DNA of 64,000 nucleotides from CBDCGV01 sp965216955 (GTDB lineage: Bacteria > Bacteroidota > Bacteroidia > Chitinophagales > JADIYW01), in NCBI GenBank assembly GCA_965216955.1, contig CBDCGV010000009.1:124001-188000 (forward strand). The letters run 5' to 3'. Positions 43,629 through 53,296 of this stretch are shown here, in pieces; positions within the stretch are counted from its first letter, which is position 1, and every line of letters starts with the position of its first letter. The position numbers were made by a program, and so were the translations under genes. The notes below the pieces were generated by a model, which was not told the origin of the DNA, did not search any database, and saw only the letters and a program-made list of their open reading frames with translations.

Positions 43629-45044
43629 ATGGCAAGAAGATATCTAAATCTTTATGTTTTTTTTCATTCGATTGGTGATCTAATCATCCTAAACCTTGCT
43701 TATGTTTTTGGTCATCTTTATAGTTTTTATAGCCTTAAAAACCTTAACGATCCAAAATACATGTGGTTATGGATCTACTTAAACATCATTTACATCGTCT
43801 CTGCCAAAATAAGCGGTACTTTCGATATGTATCGAAATACAAGGTTCTACAGACTGCTCGGCTCACTGGCTAGACTTTTTTTCTTCCAAATTGTATTGGC
43901 CTTCTCTTACATTGTAATGTTTAAAGATGTAACAGAAACCTTTAAACTTTCAAGGGAGGTGTTGTTAGCAACATATGGAGCTTCTGTTTTTGCAACCACA
44001 TTTTGGCGATTTGGCGCAATCAAACTCATAAGGTTCTATAGATCTAGAGGAGTTAACAATAGGAAAGTTATTATAGTGGGAGCTGGTGACTCAGGACAAG
44101 AATTAAAAAGAGTACTTGCCAACAAAATAGAATATGGATTAAAGTTTGTTGGATTCTTTGATAATGAACCCGATAAGTTTAAGGACCAAGCTCATTTAAT
44201 TAATGGAGATGTTGAAGAAGCGAAAGTATTCGCTTTGAAAAATGATATTGAAGAAATTTTTTGTGCACTTCCCTATAAACAAGAAGGTGTTATTAGAGAC
44301 CTCATTGACTTTTGTGATGAAAATTTAATTAGACTTCGAATTGTTCCTGATTTTTCTCGAATAATCAATCTCCATTTATCAAAAGTGGATATTGACCATT
44401 ATGGAATGCTTCCAATTCTAACATTTAGAAAAGAACCTTTAGAAAATGCCTTCAATAGACTTATCAAAAGAATTTTTGATTTTTCATTTACCATGCTACT
44501 ATTTGCAACTATTCTTTGGTGGCTTATTCCATTGATTGCATTGTTAGTTAGATTAACATCTAAAGGACCTGCATTTTTTATACAACAAAGATCTGGGGAG
44601 AGAAATGAAACATTCAATGTTATCAAGTTTAGAACCATGTATATAAATGGAGATTCTGACACCAAACAAGCCGTAAAAGGAGATTGCAGAATTACTCCTT
44701 TAGGCAAACTTTTAAGAAAAACCAACCTAGACGAACTTCCTCAGTTTATCAATGTCTTTTTTGGTCATATGTCTGTTATAGGGCCTAGACCTCACATGCT
44801 AAAACATACTCAGGAATATTCTAAGGTAATTGACAAGTTCATGGTTCGCCATTTTATAAAACCTGGTATTACCGGTTGGGCTCAAGTAAATGGCTATAGA
44901 GGAGAGACCAAAGATCCTCGCCTTATGGAACAAAGAGTACAACATGATATGTGGTACATTGAAAATTGGAGCCTTTTATTGGATATTCGTATTATCTTTA
45001 TGACCATAATTAATATGATTCGAGGTGAAGAAAACGCTTTTTAA
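43629..45044 (+). CDS. Undecaprenyl-phosphate glycosylphosphotransferase (WcaJ/WbaP-like)
   Basis: 471 residues. Four or five N-terminal transmembrane helices (about 10-120) and a Rossmann-like central domain (VIIVGAGDSGQELKRVL near 145). A further membrane helix near 290 leads to the catalytic sugar-transferase domain (NVIKFRTMYINGD, LRKTNLDELPQFINVFFG, SVIGPRPHML, KPGITGWAQVNGYRGET). It loads the first hexose-1-phosphate onto undecaprenyl phosphate to start exopolysaccharide or capsule synthesis. Its stop overlaps the following RemB-like gene by 20 bases. No other polysaccharide genes are nearby. Confidence 0.92.
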   Translation: MARRYLNLYVFFHSIGDLIILNLAYVFGHLYSFYSLKNLNDPKYMWLWIYLNIIYIVSAKISGTFDMYRNTRFYRLLGSLARLFFFQIVLAFSYIVMFKDVTETFKLSREVLLATYGASVFATTFWRFGAIKLIRFYRSRGVNNRKVIIVGAGDSGQELKRVLANKIEYGLKFVGFFDNEPDKFKDQAHLINGDVEEAKVFALKNDIEEIFCALPYKQEGVIRDLIDFCDENLIRLRIVPDFSRIINLHLSKVDIDHYGMLPILTFRKEPLENAFNRLIKRIFDFSFTMLLFATILWWLIPLIALLVRLTSKGPAFFIQQRSGERNETFNVIKFRTMYINGDSDTKQAVKGDCRITPLGKLLRKTNLDELPQFINVFFGHMSVIGPRPHMLKHTQEYSKVIDKFMVRHFIKPGITGWAQVNGYRGETKDPRLMEQRVQHDMWYIENWSLLLDIRIIFMTIINMIRGEENAF

Positions 45045-46785
45045 GGCTCTTATTTGTACCTTTTTTCTTATTTCCTTTTTTTCTATTTCGGTTGCGCAAG
45101 TTTCCAGCTTATCATCCAATAGAAATATGATTAGGATTTATGAAAAATATATTAACGCTCCTGATGCCAGAGTTCACACCTCTATCAAACCTTACAAAGC
45201 TGCGGATATTTATAAGGTGGTTTATCCAGATAGTTTATACCAATTAACAAGAATTGTAGATGCGGAAAGAAAACTCAATAGATTCATCAATGTTATTGGG
45301 TATGAAGATATATTAAGTTTTGACGAAAACGGTTTAATTAGACATTACGAATATGACACTATCTATCCTACTGTTCAACTTAAAGTTGGCAAAAAAAACA
45401 TTTCTTATCAACCTCGGAAATTTCATATTGCAATAAATCCTATTATAAACTTTCAATACGGTTACGAGCAAGTCGATGGCGATATGCTCAGTGTGTATAG
45501 GCAGCTAGGATATAATAAAAATAGAACCTTCTTTCAAAATCATGCACTTTCTCAAAATTTAAGAGGGTTATCTGTAAAAGTTGAAATAGGTAAAAAAATA
45601 AGTTTTTATACTGCTTTTATGGAGCACCAAGCAAGATATCCTGCTTACATTTTAGGCTCCGAAAGTGCATATAATAAATCAGTAGTACCCGGTGAAGGAA
45701 AAGTACGAGTTTTCAAACAACGAGGTTTTGACTTTTCTAGGATAGAGGGATACTTTACTTACAGACCTAATAAATATTTTGAAACAGAGATTGGACATGG
45801 CAAGCATTTTATCGGTGATGGCTATCGTTCACTCCTATTATCCGACAATAGTTTTGTCTATCCTTATGCACGCTTTACGACAAACTTTTGGAGGATTAGA
45901 TATACCAACATATTTACCGAATTTCAAAACAACATAAATAGTGACAGAGACTTTGCGTTAGGATTCCCAAGAAAACTTGGATCTTTTATTTATGTGAGTG
46001 CCGATCTCGCAAAATGGTTTCAATTAGGCGTATTTGAGGGTATTATATGGCCTAGAACAGGACCTGAAGGGAATACAGAATTTGACTTCAATTATTTAAA
46101 TCCGATTATTGGTATCAGAGGACTTCAGAAAATTGAAGCCAATACACTATATGGTTTAAACTTAAAATTTTTGGCTCCAAAGAACTTTGTTTTTTACGGA
46201 CAATTAATGATCGACAAATTTGGAAATCTATCATCCTATGAAAATAGAACAGGGTTTCAAGGGGGGATTAAATATCTAGATGCTTTTGGTGTAAATAATC
46301 TCAACTTACAGTTTGAGTTTAACCGTGTAAGGCCATACGCTTATTCATATAGCGATAGCATGCTTCACTACTCTCATTATTCCCAGGCATTAGCACACCC
46401 ACTTGGAGCAAATTTTAATGAGTTCGTAGGAATTATAGATTATAGATGGAAACGTATTTATGCAGAATGGAAAGTAAATGTAGCTTCTGGAGCAGTTGAC
46501 AATTTGAATGATAATTTAAATCATGGCTCCAATATTTTTGTTGACAATACTACCGCTACTATAACTGAAAATGTTTCAGTTGGACAGGGCGATGGTTACA
46601 ATTTATTTCATAACGCTATACGCTTTGGCTACATCCTAAATCCAAAAATAAACCTAACCATAGAAGCAAAGGTTGTAAGTAGGTTTATGCAATATCAAAA
46701 CAATACGCTTAACAACAATATGTTCTTTTTTACATTATCTACACAGCTATTTAATAACTATCACGATTTCGCTTTTAATTACTAA
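45025..46785 (+). CDS. RemB-like/capsule-assembly outer-membrane protein
   Basis: 586 residues from a GTG start, which overlaps the preceding gene by 20 bases and gives a clean signal peptide (KALICTFFLISFFSISVAQ). The body is rich in beta strands and holds GHGKHFIGDGYRSLLLSDNS, FPYARFTTN-like and FWRIRYTNIFTEF segments. These resemble gliding motility protein RemB and the Wzi-type capsule assembly family. It is probably an outer-membrane barrel that acts in surface polysaccharide attachment or cell-surface motility. Overlap with the glycosylphosphotransferase supports a polysaccharide role. The family call is from pattern memory, so moderate. Confidence 0.7.
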   Translation: MKKTLFKALICTFFLISFFSISVAQVSSLSSNRNMIRIYEKYINAPDARVHTSIKPYKAADIYKVVYPDSLYQLTRIVDAERKLNRFINVIGYEDILSFDENGLIRHYEYDTIYPTVQLKVGKKNISYQPRKFHIAINPIINFQYGYEQVDGDMLSVYRQLGYNKNRTFFQNHALSQNLRGLSVKVEIGKKISFYTAFMEHQARYPAYILGSESAYNKSVVPGEGKVRVFKQRGFDFSRIEGYFTYRPNKYFETEIGHGKHFIGDGYRSLLLSDNSFVYPYARFTTNFWRIRYTNIFTEFQNNINSDRDFALGFPRKLGSFIYVSADLAKWFQLGVFEGIIWPRTGPEGNTEFDFNYLNPIIGIRGLQKIEANTLYGLNLKFLAPKNFVFYGQLMIDKFGNLSSYENRTGFQGGIKYLDAFGVNNLNLQFEFNRVRPYAYSYSDSMLHYSHYSQALAHPLGANFNEFVGIIDYRWKRIYAEWKVNVASGAVDNLNDNLNHGSNIFVDNTTATITENVSVGQGDGYNLFHNAIRFGYILNPKINLTIEAKVVSRFMQYQNNTLNNNMFFFTLSTQLFNNYHDFAFNY

Positions 46786-46850
46786 AGACAATAACAATGT
46801 TACCTAGTAGTTAATATTGCAGTTTTACTTTCATAAAACATTTTAAATTC

Positions 46851-46858
46851 TATTTTTG
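46851..46858 (+). promoter_or_regulatory. -7 promoter element of beta-barrel gene
   Basis: TATTTTTG, a perfect TAnnTTTG match, 22 bases before the ATG at 46880. Confidence 0.45.
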
Positions 46859-46879
46859 TATTTACGCTTTAATTGAACA

Positions 46880-47599
46880 ATGCATATGTTTAAAAATATT
46901 TTAGTTTTTACATTACTACTTTTGGTTGCTTTTGCATACGGCCAAGAGAGCGAGACAGAGACAGAAAAAAAAGAAAAAAGAAAACCACAGGACAGAATAA
47001 TGACCGAAGTTTTCTTTGCTCAGCTTATTGATAAACCCGATGGGCTTAAAGCAAAGTTCTTTTCTAGAGGCTTTAATATCTATTTTATGTATGATGTTCC
47101 TTTAGGAAAATCGCCTATCAGCATTGCTCCTGGTTTAGGATTTGGAAAGCACGTTTACTCTTTAAATCAAAGATTAGATTATAGAGGTGACTCTACTAGA
47201 TTTATAGCTTGGGGAGATTCGATTGATCCTAAAAGAAATAATTTAGGGGTTAGCTATTTTGACATACCATTTGAGTTAAGATATAGGTCAGAACCTAATG
47301 ACAATAACAAATCATGGAAAATAGCTGTTGGATTTAGATTCGGAATTAATCTGGCAAGTAAATGGAAATATAAAGGTCCTGAATTTAGAGATGACACCTA
47401 CCTTGCTCAACAAGGTGACGTAAAATTTAAAGAATATAAGATTCCTAATATAGAGAGAATTAGATATGGTGTAAGTTTAAGAGGAGGATATGGTCCTGTG
47501 AATTTATTTATCTATTATTCTATTTCTACGCTCTTTGACGAAAATAATGGCCCTGGAATGCATCCTATTCATGTAGGACTGGCACTGACAGGTTTGTAA
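46880..47599 (+). CDS. PorT-like outer-membrane beta-barrel protein
   Basis: 239 residues. A second ATG two codons in (46886) is an alternative start. Signal peptide (LLLLVAFAYGQ), then a short highly charged linker (ETETEKKEKRKP) and a barrel of about eight strands ending HPIHVGLALTGL. It resembles the porin-family OmpA-like/PorT barrels common in Bacteroidota. PorT itself assists T9SS, but I cannot show orthology. It is monocistronic, bounded by a promoter and a strong terminator. Confidence 0.7.
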   Translation: MHMFKNILVFTLLLLVAFAYGQESETETEKKEKRKPQDRIMTEVFFAQLIDKPDGLKAKFFSRGFNIYFMYDVPLGKSPISIAPGLGFGKHVYSLNQRLDYRGDSTRFIAWGDSIDPKRNNLGVSYFDIPFELRYRSEPNDNNKSWKIAVGFRFGINLASKWKYKGPEFRDDTYLAQQGDVKFKEYKIPNIERIRYGVSLRGGYGPVNLFIYYSISTLFDENNGPGMHPIHVGLALTGL

Positions 47600-47616
47600 A
47601 TGAATTTTTCCAAGAG

Positions 47617-47654
47617 AAAAGGCTCATCTCTTGTGGAGATGAGCCTTTTTTTAT
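47617..47654 (+). terminator. Intrinsic terminator of beta-barrel gene
   Basis: A perfect 14-base stem (47617-47630 with 47636-47649) with a five-base loop TTGTG leads into a run of T. It is 17 bases after the stop of the barrel gene, separating it from leuA. Confidence 0.9.
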
Positions 47655-47757
47655 TAAGGGATTATTAAAAACTGAATTATTAATAAATGAAATAAACAAA
47701 TACTTCAAATTAATTAGCAACTTAGTATATAAGTGCCGCACTTTAAAAAATTAAGAT

Positions 47758-49254
47758 ATGGACGCAGAAAAAGTACACATTTTTGATACCACGCTTCGAG
47801 ATGGAGAGCAGGTTCCGGGATGTCAGTTAAACACAATCGAAAAAATTGAGATTGCTAAGCGACTGGAGGCCCTCGGTGTAGATGTGATAGAAGCTGGTTT
47901 TCCCATATCTAGTCCAGGCGATTTTAATTCGGTCGTAGAGATTTCTAAAGCAACGACGAATCCAGTTATTTGTGCATTATCACGTGCTGTAGAGAAAGAT
48001 ATTGAAGTAGCCGCTGACGCTCTAAAATTTGCAGGTAAAAGAGGACGAATCCATACTGGAATTGGGACCTCTCCTATGCACATAAAATACAAATTCAAAT
48101 CAAATCCAGAAGCTATCATCGAACGTGCTGTTGCAGCTGTTAAGCACGCCAAAAAATTTGTTGAAGACGTAGAGTTTTATGCAGAAGATGCTGGAAGAAC
48201 AGATAACGAGTATTTGGCTAAAGTCATTGAAGCAGTAGTTGCCGCAGGAGCTACGGTATTAAATATTCCAGATACAACAGGATATTGTTTACCAGAAGAG
48301 TACGGCGCTAAAATTGCTTTTTTAAGAGACAATGTTAAGGGTATTCATAAAGCAAGACTTTCAACACATTGTCATAATGATTTAGGTTTAGCTACTGCAA
48401 ATACCATAGCTGGAATTCAAAACGGTGCCAGACAAGTAGAAGTCACTATCAATGGTATCGGTGAACGCGCTGGCAATACTTCATTGGAAGAAGTTGCCAT
48501 GATTATGAAGACAAGGCAAAGCAATTATCCGTTTTATTGTGATATTAACCCCAAATATATTGCGGAAACCAGTCAATTAGTCTCCTCATTAATGAATATG
48601 CCTATCCAACCGAATAAAGCCATTGTCGGTAGAAATGCATTTGCTCATTCTTCTGGTATCCATCAAGATGGAGTTTTAAAACATAGAGAGAACTATGAAA
48701 TTATTAACCCGGAAGATGTAGGTTATAACACTTCTATTGTTTTAACCGCAAGAAGTGGAAAAGCAGCTTTAAAACATCATTTACAAGAATTGGGTTTTGA
48801 ATTAGACAAAAAACGATTGGAAGAAGTTTACGAACAATTTTTGGTCTTAGCAGATGCAAAAAAAGACATTAAAGAAGATGATTTATTGACGTTAGTCGGG
48901 GAAGAAAGAAGAGCGAAAAGGAGTTTAAAAATAGAATTACTTCAAGTGATTTGTGGTAAAACATTAGAGCCAATGGCCACAGTTCGATTAAATGTAAATG
49001 GTGAAATCAAACAAAAAACATGTGTAGGAAAAGGACCTATCGATGCAGCATACAAGGCTGTAATGAGAATCTTGGATCAAGAATTTATCTTAGAGGAATT
49101 CTTAGTTCAAGCCATTACAAAGGGCAGTGATGATTTAGGTAAAGTGCATGTTCAGGTACAGTACAACAGTAAAATGTACTACGGGTTTGGCGCTGATAGG
49201 GACATTACAACTGCTGCCGTTGAAGCGTACGTAGACGCTATTTCCAAAATTTAA
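47758..49254 (+). CDS. leuA: 2-isopropylmalate synthase
   Basis: 498 residues. Condenses acetyl-CoA with 2-oxoisovalerate, the first committed step of leucine synthesis. Catalytic barrel IFDTTLRDGEQVPG at the N-terminus, metal ligands in STHCHNDLGLATAN, and GIGERAGNTSLEEV are clear. The C-terminal allosteric domain (about 390-498) should bind leucine for feedback control. It is first in a leuA-leuC-leuD run, 11 bases before leuC. leuB is not present here. Confidence 0.95.
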   Translation: MDAEKVHIFDTTLRDGEQVPGCQLNTIEKIEIAKRLEALGVDVIEAGFPISSPGDFNSVVEISKATTNPVICALSRAVEKDIEVAADALKFAGKRGRIHTGIGTSPMHIKYKFKSNPEAIIERAVAAVKHAKKFVEDVEFYAEDAGRTDNEYLAKVIEAVVAAGATVLNIPDTTGYCLPEEYGAKIAFLRDNVKGIHKARLSTHCHNDLGLATANTIAGIQNGARQVEVTINGIGERAGNTSLEEVAMIMKTRQSNYPFYCDINPKYIAETSQLVSSLMNMPIQPNKAIVGRNAFAHSSGIHQDGVLKHRENYEIINPEDVGYNTSIVLTARSGKAALKHHLQELGFELDKKRLEEVYEQFLVLADAKKDIKEDDLLTLVGEERRAKRSLKIELLQVICGKTLEPMATVRLNVNGEIKQKTCVGKGPIDAAYKAVMRILDQEFILEEFLVQAITKGSDDLGKVHVQVQYNSKMYYGFGADRDITTAAVEAYVDAISKI

Positions 49255-49265
49255 TAGTTAGTAGG

Positions 49266-50666
49266 ATGCCAAAAACAATGTTTGATAAGATCTGGGATAG
49301 CCACGTTGTTCAAAAAATTGAAGACGGCCCGGATGTTTTGTATATAGACAGACACATTATACATGAAGTAACAACTCCACAAGCTTTTGCAGGGTTAGAT
49401 AAAAGAGGAATTAAAGTATTACGTCCTCAACAAGTTTTAGCTACTGCCGATCATAATGTTCCAACAACCAATCAGCATTTACCCATTCAAGAAGCTTTAT
49501 CTAGAAAGCAAGTACAAACCCTTACTGAAAATTGTAAAAACCATGGTATAGAGTTGTATGGCTTAGGTCATCCCTACCAAGGAATTGTGCACGTAATTGG
49601 CCCAGAATTAGGGATTACTCAACCAGGAATGACCATTGTTTGTGGAGATAGTCATACTTCTACACATGGAGCATTTGGTTCTATCGCCTTTGGCATTGGT
49701 ACCAGTGAAGTGGAAATGGTTTTGGCTTCTCAATGCGTTATGCAACAAAAACCTAAGTCGATGCGCATAAATGTCGAAGGGGATTTAAGCAAAGGTGTTT
49801 GCTCTAAAGACATTATTTTATACATCATATCAAAGATTTCCACTAGTGGTGGCACAGGATATTTTGTAGAGTTTGCAGGTAGTGCTATTCGCAGTCTTAG
49901 TATGGATGCGCGTATGTCTATTTGTAATATGAGTATTGAAATGGGTGCTAGGGGAGGTATGATTGCACCAGACCAAGTTACTTTTGATTATATAAAAGGA
50001 CGAGATTTTGCCCCAAAAGGTGATGAGTTTGAAAGAAAAGTAGAGGAATGGAAAACACTTAGCACTGATGAAGGAGCCAAATTTGATAAAGAATACCACT
50101 TTGATGCTGCTGATATTGCCCCTATGATCACTTATGGTACCAATCCTGGTATGGGTATTAAAGTCAATGAAATGATTCCTTTGAGCAATGAAATGAGTGA
50201 CAGTGAAAAAAATAACTATCACAAAGCCCTTCAATATATGGGCTATGAAGAAGGAGAACCTATTTTAGGCAAAAAAGTAGACTATGTCTTCCTTGGAAGT
50301 TGCACAAACTCAAGAATTGAGGACTTTAGAACATTTGCCAATTATGTAAAGGGAAAACAAAAAGCACCAAATATTACAGCATGGCTAGTTCCTGGATCTA
50401 AACAAGTTGAAAAACAAGCTATTAAAGAAGGCATTGATAAAATTCTAGAGGACGCCGGATTTGAATTAAGACAACCCGGATGTTCCGCTTGCTTGGCAAT
50501 GAATGAAGATAAAGTACCCGCTGGAAAGTATTGTGTTTCTACCTCAAATCGAAATTTTGAGGGTCGTCAGGGTCCCGGAGCTCGCACAATGTTAGCTAGT
50601 CCTCTAACAGCAGCGGCCATTGCTATTGCAGGTAAAGTAGTAGATGTTAGAACGTCATTAAATTAA
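49266..50666 (+). CDS. leuC: 3-isopropylmalate dehydratase large subunit
   Basis: 466 residues. Works with LeuD to isomerise 2- to 3-isopropylmalate. Iron-sulfur ligands are visible as one Cys in GSCTNSRIEDF and two in RQPGCSACLAMN. GDSHTSTHGAFGSIAFGIGTSEVE is the family signature. It is 11 bases after leuA and 27 before leuD. Length is normal. Confidence 0.96.
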   Translation: MPKTMFDKIWDSHVVQKIEDGPDVLYIDRHIIHEVTTPQAFAGLDKRGIKVLRPQQVLATADHNVPTTNQHLPIQEALSRKQVQTLTENCKNHGIELYGLGHPYQGIVHVIGPELGITQPGMTIVCGDSHTSTHGAFGSIAFGIGTSEVEMVLASQCVMQQKPKSMRINVEGDLSKGVCSKDIILYIISKISTSGGTGYFVEFAGSAIRSLSMDARMSICNMSIEMGARGGMIAPDQVTFDYIKGRDFAPKGDEFERKVEEWKTLSTDEGAKFDKEYHFDAADIAPMITYGTNPGMGIKVNEMIPLSNEMSDSEKNNYHKALQYMGYEEGEPILGKKVDYVFLGSCTNSRIEDFRTFANYVKGKQKAPNITAWLVPGSKQVEKQAIKEGIDKILEDAGFELRQPGCSACLAMNEDKVPAGKYCVSTSNRNFEGRQGPGARTMLASPLTAAAIAIAGKVVDVRTSLN

Positions 50667-50693
50667 TTAAGTCTAAAAGCGCTTAAAACTAAT

Positions 50694-51278
50694 ATGGATA
50701 AATTCGAAACAATCATATCATCTTGTGTCCCACTACCCATTGAAGACGTTGATACGGATCAAATTATACCTGCTCGCTTTCTAAAAGCTACTACTAGAGA
50801 AGGATTTGGAGATAATTTATTTAGAGATTGGAGATATAATGCTGACAACTCCTTAAAAGAATTTGAACTCAATGATCCAAAGTATACTGGCCAGATATTG
50901 GTTGCGGGAAAAAATTTTGGTTGCGGCTCTAGCCGAGAACATGCTGCCTGGGCCATCTATGACTACGGTTTTAAAGTAGTTGTATCTAGTTTTTTTGCAG
51001 ATATATTTAAAAACAACGCCCTAAACAATGGTCTTTTACCCGTTTTGGTAAGTAAAGAATTTTTAGCTAAAATATTCTCTAACGTTGAAAAAGATCCAAA
51101 GACACTAATAAAAGTTGACTTAGAAAATCAATTTATTGAAATAGTGCCCGCTGAAATAAAAGAACACTTTGAAATCAGCAGCTATAAAAAAGAATGTCTT
51201 TTAAATGGTTATGATGATATTGACTATCTTTTAAGCATCAAAGACAAAATTGAACTGTTTGAACAAGAAAGGAAATAA
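50694..51278 (+). CDS. leuD: 3-isopropylmalate dehydratase small subunit
   Basis: 194 residues. Swivel subunit partner of LeuC. DVDTDQIIPARFLK at the N-terminus and FGCGSSREHAAWAIYDYG carry the substrate-binding residues. The 3' end overlaps the lpxH gene by 29 bases, so lipid A and leucine genes share a transcript here. Confidence 0.95.
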   Translation: MDKFETIISSCVPLPIEDVDTDQIIPARFLKATTREGFGDNLFRDWRYNADNSLKEFELNDPKYTGQILVAGKNFGCGSSREHAAWAIYDYGFKVVVSSFFADIFKNNALNNGLLPVLVSKEFLAKIFSNVEKDPKTLIKVDLENQFIEIVPAEIKEHFEISSYKKECLLNGYDDIDYLLSIKDKIELFEQERK

Positions 51279-52041
51279 CACTTATCCAACAATCAATATC
51301 GATCTCCCTATCGATAAAAAAATTTACTTTGCTTCCGATTTCCACCTAATAGCTCCTAATCAAGAAAAGAGCATCGAACGGGAACGCAAGATTGTCCGAT
51401 GGTTATATTCAATTAAAAATGACGCTGCTGCTGTTTTTTTGGTCGGCGACATTTTTGATTTTTGGTTTGAATACAATCATGTTGTACCTAAAGGATGTGT
51501 GAGACTACTAGGTTGTTTAGCAGAGCTGGTTGAGCAAGGTATTCCTATTCATATTTTTACTGGGAATCATGACTTATGGATGTTCGATTATTTGGAAAAA
51601 GAGATTGGTGCTACCATTCATAGATCTCAAAGAATAATTCAGGTTGGTGATAAGAAGATTTTTGTTGCTCATGGAGATGGCTTGGGTCCAAAGGATATTA
51701 AGTTCAAAATCTTAAAAAAGATCTTTACCAATAAAATATGTATTTGGCTCTTTAAATGGTTACATCCCGATCTTGGCATCAAACTTGCACTTGCATGGTC
51801 GAAACATAGTAGAGCGGGGCATGATTACGAAGAAGAGAAAAAGAGAGCATTCCTGACAGACTATGTGAAAAGGAAATTAGAACAAAGTCATTATGATTAT
51901 TTCATCTTTGGACATAGACATATTCCAAAAGAATATCAATTTGAGAACAGCGTTTACATAAATATTGGAGACTGGTTGATTAATTATACTTATGCCGTCT
52001 TCGAAAACAATACATTAAAATTATGCCATTATGAAGCATAA
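51250..52041 (+). CDS. lpxH: UDP-2,3-diacylglucosamine diphosphatase
   Basis: 263 residues from TTG at 51250; no ATG is available before the conserved region, and a second TTG at 51259 is equally possible. It is a metallophosphoesterase that releases lipid X in lipid A synthesis. Metal-binding motifs are seen in order: ASDFHL, VGDIFDFWFEY, TGNHDLWMFDY, AHGDGLG and FGHRHIP. It overlaps leuD by 29 bases and the next gene by 11. Actual start is uncertain. Confidence 0.9.
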   Translation: MNCLNKKGNNTYPTINIDLPIDKKIYFASDFHLIAPNQEKSIERERKIVRWLYSIKNDAAAVFLVGDIFDFWFEYNHVVPKGCVRLLGCLAELVEQGIPIHIFTGNHDLWMFDYLEKEIGATIHRSQRIIQVGDKKIFVAHGDGLGPKDIKFKILKKIFTNKICIWLFKWLHPDLGIKLALAWSKHSRAGHDYEEEKKRAFLTDYVKRKLEQSHYDYFIFGHRHIPKEYQFENSVYINIGDWLINYTYAVFENNTLKLCHYEA

Positions 52042-52828
52042 TACGAATTGGATCACAGTACTTTTATTGCTCTTGTCTTTTTCCATCAAAGCACAAGAAA
52101 ACACATTCCAAAAAATATTTGAATTAGAAAAAGTAAACGACGTATCGATTGATCCTCTTTATAATATTTATGTTATTGATGAAAAGTTAGAATTAGTTAA
52201 ATATGATCTCAATTTTAACATTATAAATCGTTATTCTGATAATAAATTTTCTAAGAGTACTGTTTTATTAACCGAAAACTCATTTAAAACAATATTATTT
52301 CACCCTAATTATGGAGAAATAATTGCTTTAGACAATACGCTATCAGAAATAAGTCATCTAGAATATTATACAATTGGTGAAAATGATATTAGCGCTTTAG
52401 GAGCCTCTGCAGATAATCAATCATTATGGCTATTTGATCCCACTTTACAAAGCTTAATTAAGCTTAATCAAACCTTTCAAGTAGAAAGACAAGAAGATAT
52501 TTCCGGACTCGGATATCCTATCTTCCCAAATTATATAAAAGAAATCATGGGAACACTTTATTTGGTAGATCCAAACTTAGGAATTCACATTTTTGACAAC
52601 AGTGGCAACTTTAAAAATAATTTTGTTGTTCCACCTTCTCCCTCAGTACATATTGGGTACGATGGTGTTTACTATATTGAACAGGAAGAAATTAAAAAAA
52701 TTAATTTCACTACGTTTGAAAAAACAGCACTAAAGTTAGATAAGGCAATTACCAAAATGGCAATCAGAGATAATTATCTGGCGGTAATTGATATAAACAA
52801 AAACCTCGTTTTTTATAAATTACCTTAA
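52031..52828 (+). CDS. Secreted protein of unknown function, probable beta-propeller
   Basis: 265 residues. Signal peptide (WITVLLLLLSFSIKAQ), then repeated short strand motifs ending in Asp-containing turns (SIDPLYNIYVIDEKLELVKYD, ADNQSLWLFDPTLQSLIKLN, GTLYLVDPNLGIHIFD), suggestive of a small propeller. No catalytic motif is seen. It overlaps lpxH by 11 bases and converges with a DUF4293 gene, overlapping it by 9 bases. I do not recognise the family. Confidence 0.75.
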   Translation: MKHNTNWITVLLLLLSFSIKAQENTFQKIFELEKVNDVSIDPLYNIYVIDEKLELVKYDLNFNIINRYSDNKFSKSTVLLTENSFKTILFHPNYGEIIALDNTLSEISHLEYYTIGENDISALGASADNQSLWLFDPTLQSLIKLNQTFQVERQEDISGLGYPIFPNYIKEIMGTLYLVDPNLGIHIFDNSGNFKNNFVVPPSPSVHIGYDGVYYIEQEEIKKINFTTFEKTALKLDKAITKMAIRDNYLAVIDINKNLVFYKLP

Positions 52829-53221
52829 ACGATCCATTGAGCTTATCAATGCATCATCTTTATTAATTCCTTTGATTGCTAAAAGCAGAAAAATTAAAGC
52901 TAAAATGGGTAAGAGGGTTCCAAATCCAAATGTTTCAACCCTACTTGTAGGGTTAAAAACAAGAATGTATACTAAGGATCCTATTACTATAGCAGTTGAA
53001 AAAATTGCAAGCAAAGCCAACTTCCTTTGAAATTTACGATTCTTAAAGAAACAGAGGGCTATCAATGAAAAGACAATTCCAAGAATGGACGAAGTTAAAG
53101 CAATGGGGTGATGTCCTATAAAGTTAAGGGTCTGGCCAACTGTTCCAAGTGGAAATGCAAACAGGAGACCTAGAGCAGTTGCTGCAAGAAAAAAATATAT
53201 CGTTTGAATTCTCTGAATCAT
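52820..53221 (-). CDS. DUF4293 membrane protein
   Basis: A 133-residue integral membrane protein with four predicted helices (about 8-28, 42-60, 70-90, 100-115). The start MIQRIQTIYFFLAA is the hallmark of the DUF4293 family of Bacteroidota. No function is known. It converges with the preceding plus-strand gene, with 9 bases of coding overlap, and is divergent from truA. Confidence 0.85.
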   Translation of the reverse strand: MIQRIQTIYFFLAATALGLLFAFPLGTVGQTLNFIGHHPIALTSSILGIVFSLIALCFFKNRKFQRKLALLAIFSTAIVIGSLVYILVFNPTSRVETFGFGTLLPILALIFLLLAIKGINKDDALISSMDRLR

Positions 53222-53296
53222 AACTATTGATTTAGAATACGAAAATAGAAAATTAGCTTTACCTATCGTAAAGAAAACACTAGCTTCGCACTATCC

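Noticed and set aside
49830..50234. 134-codon antisense frame inside leuC
   Set aside because: Shadow of the LeuC coding strand; no family resemblance.
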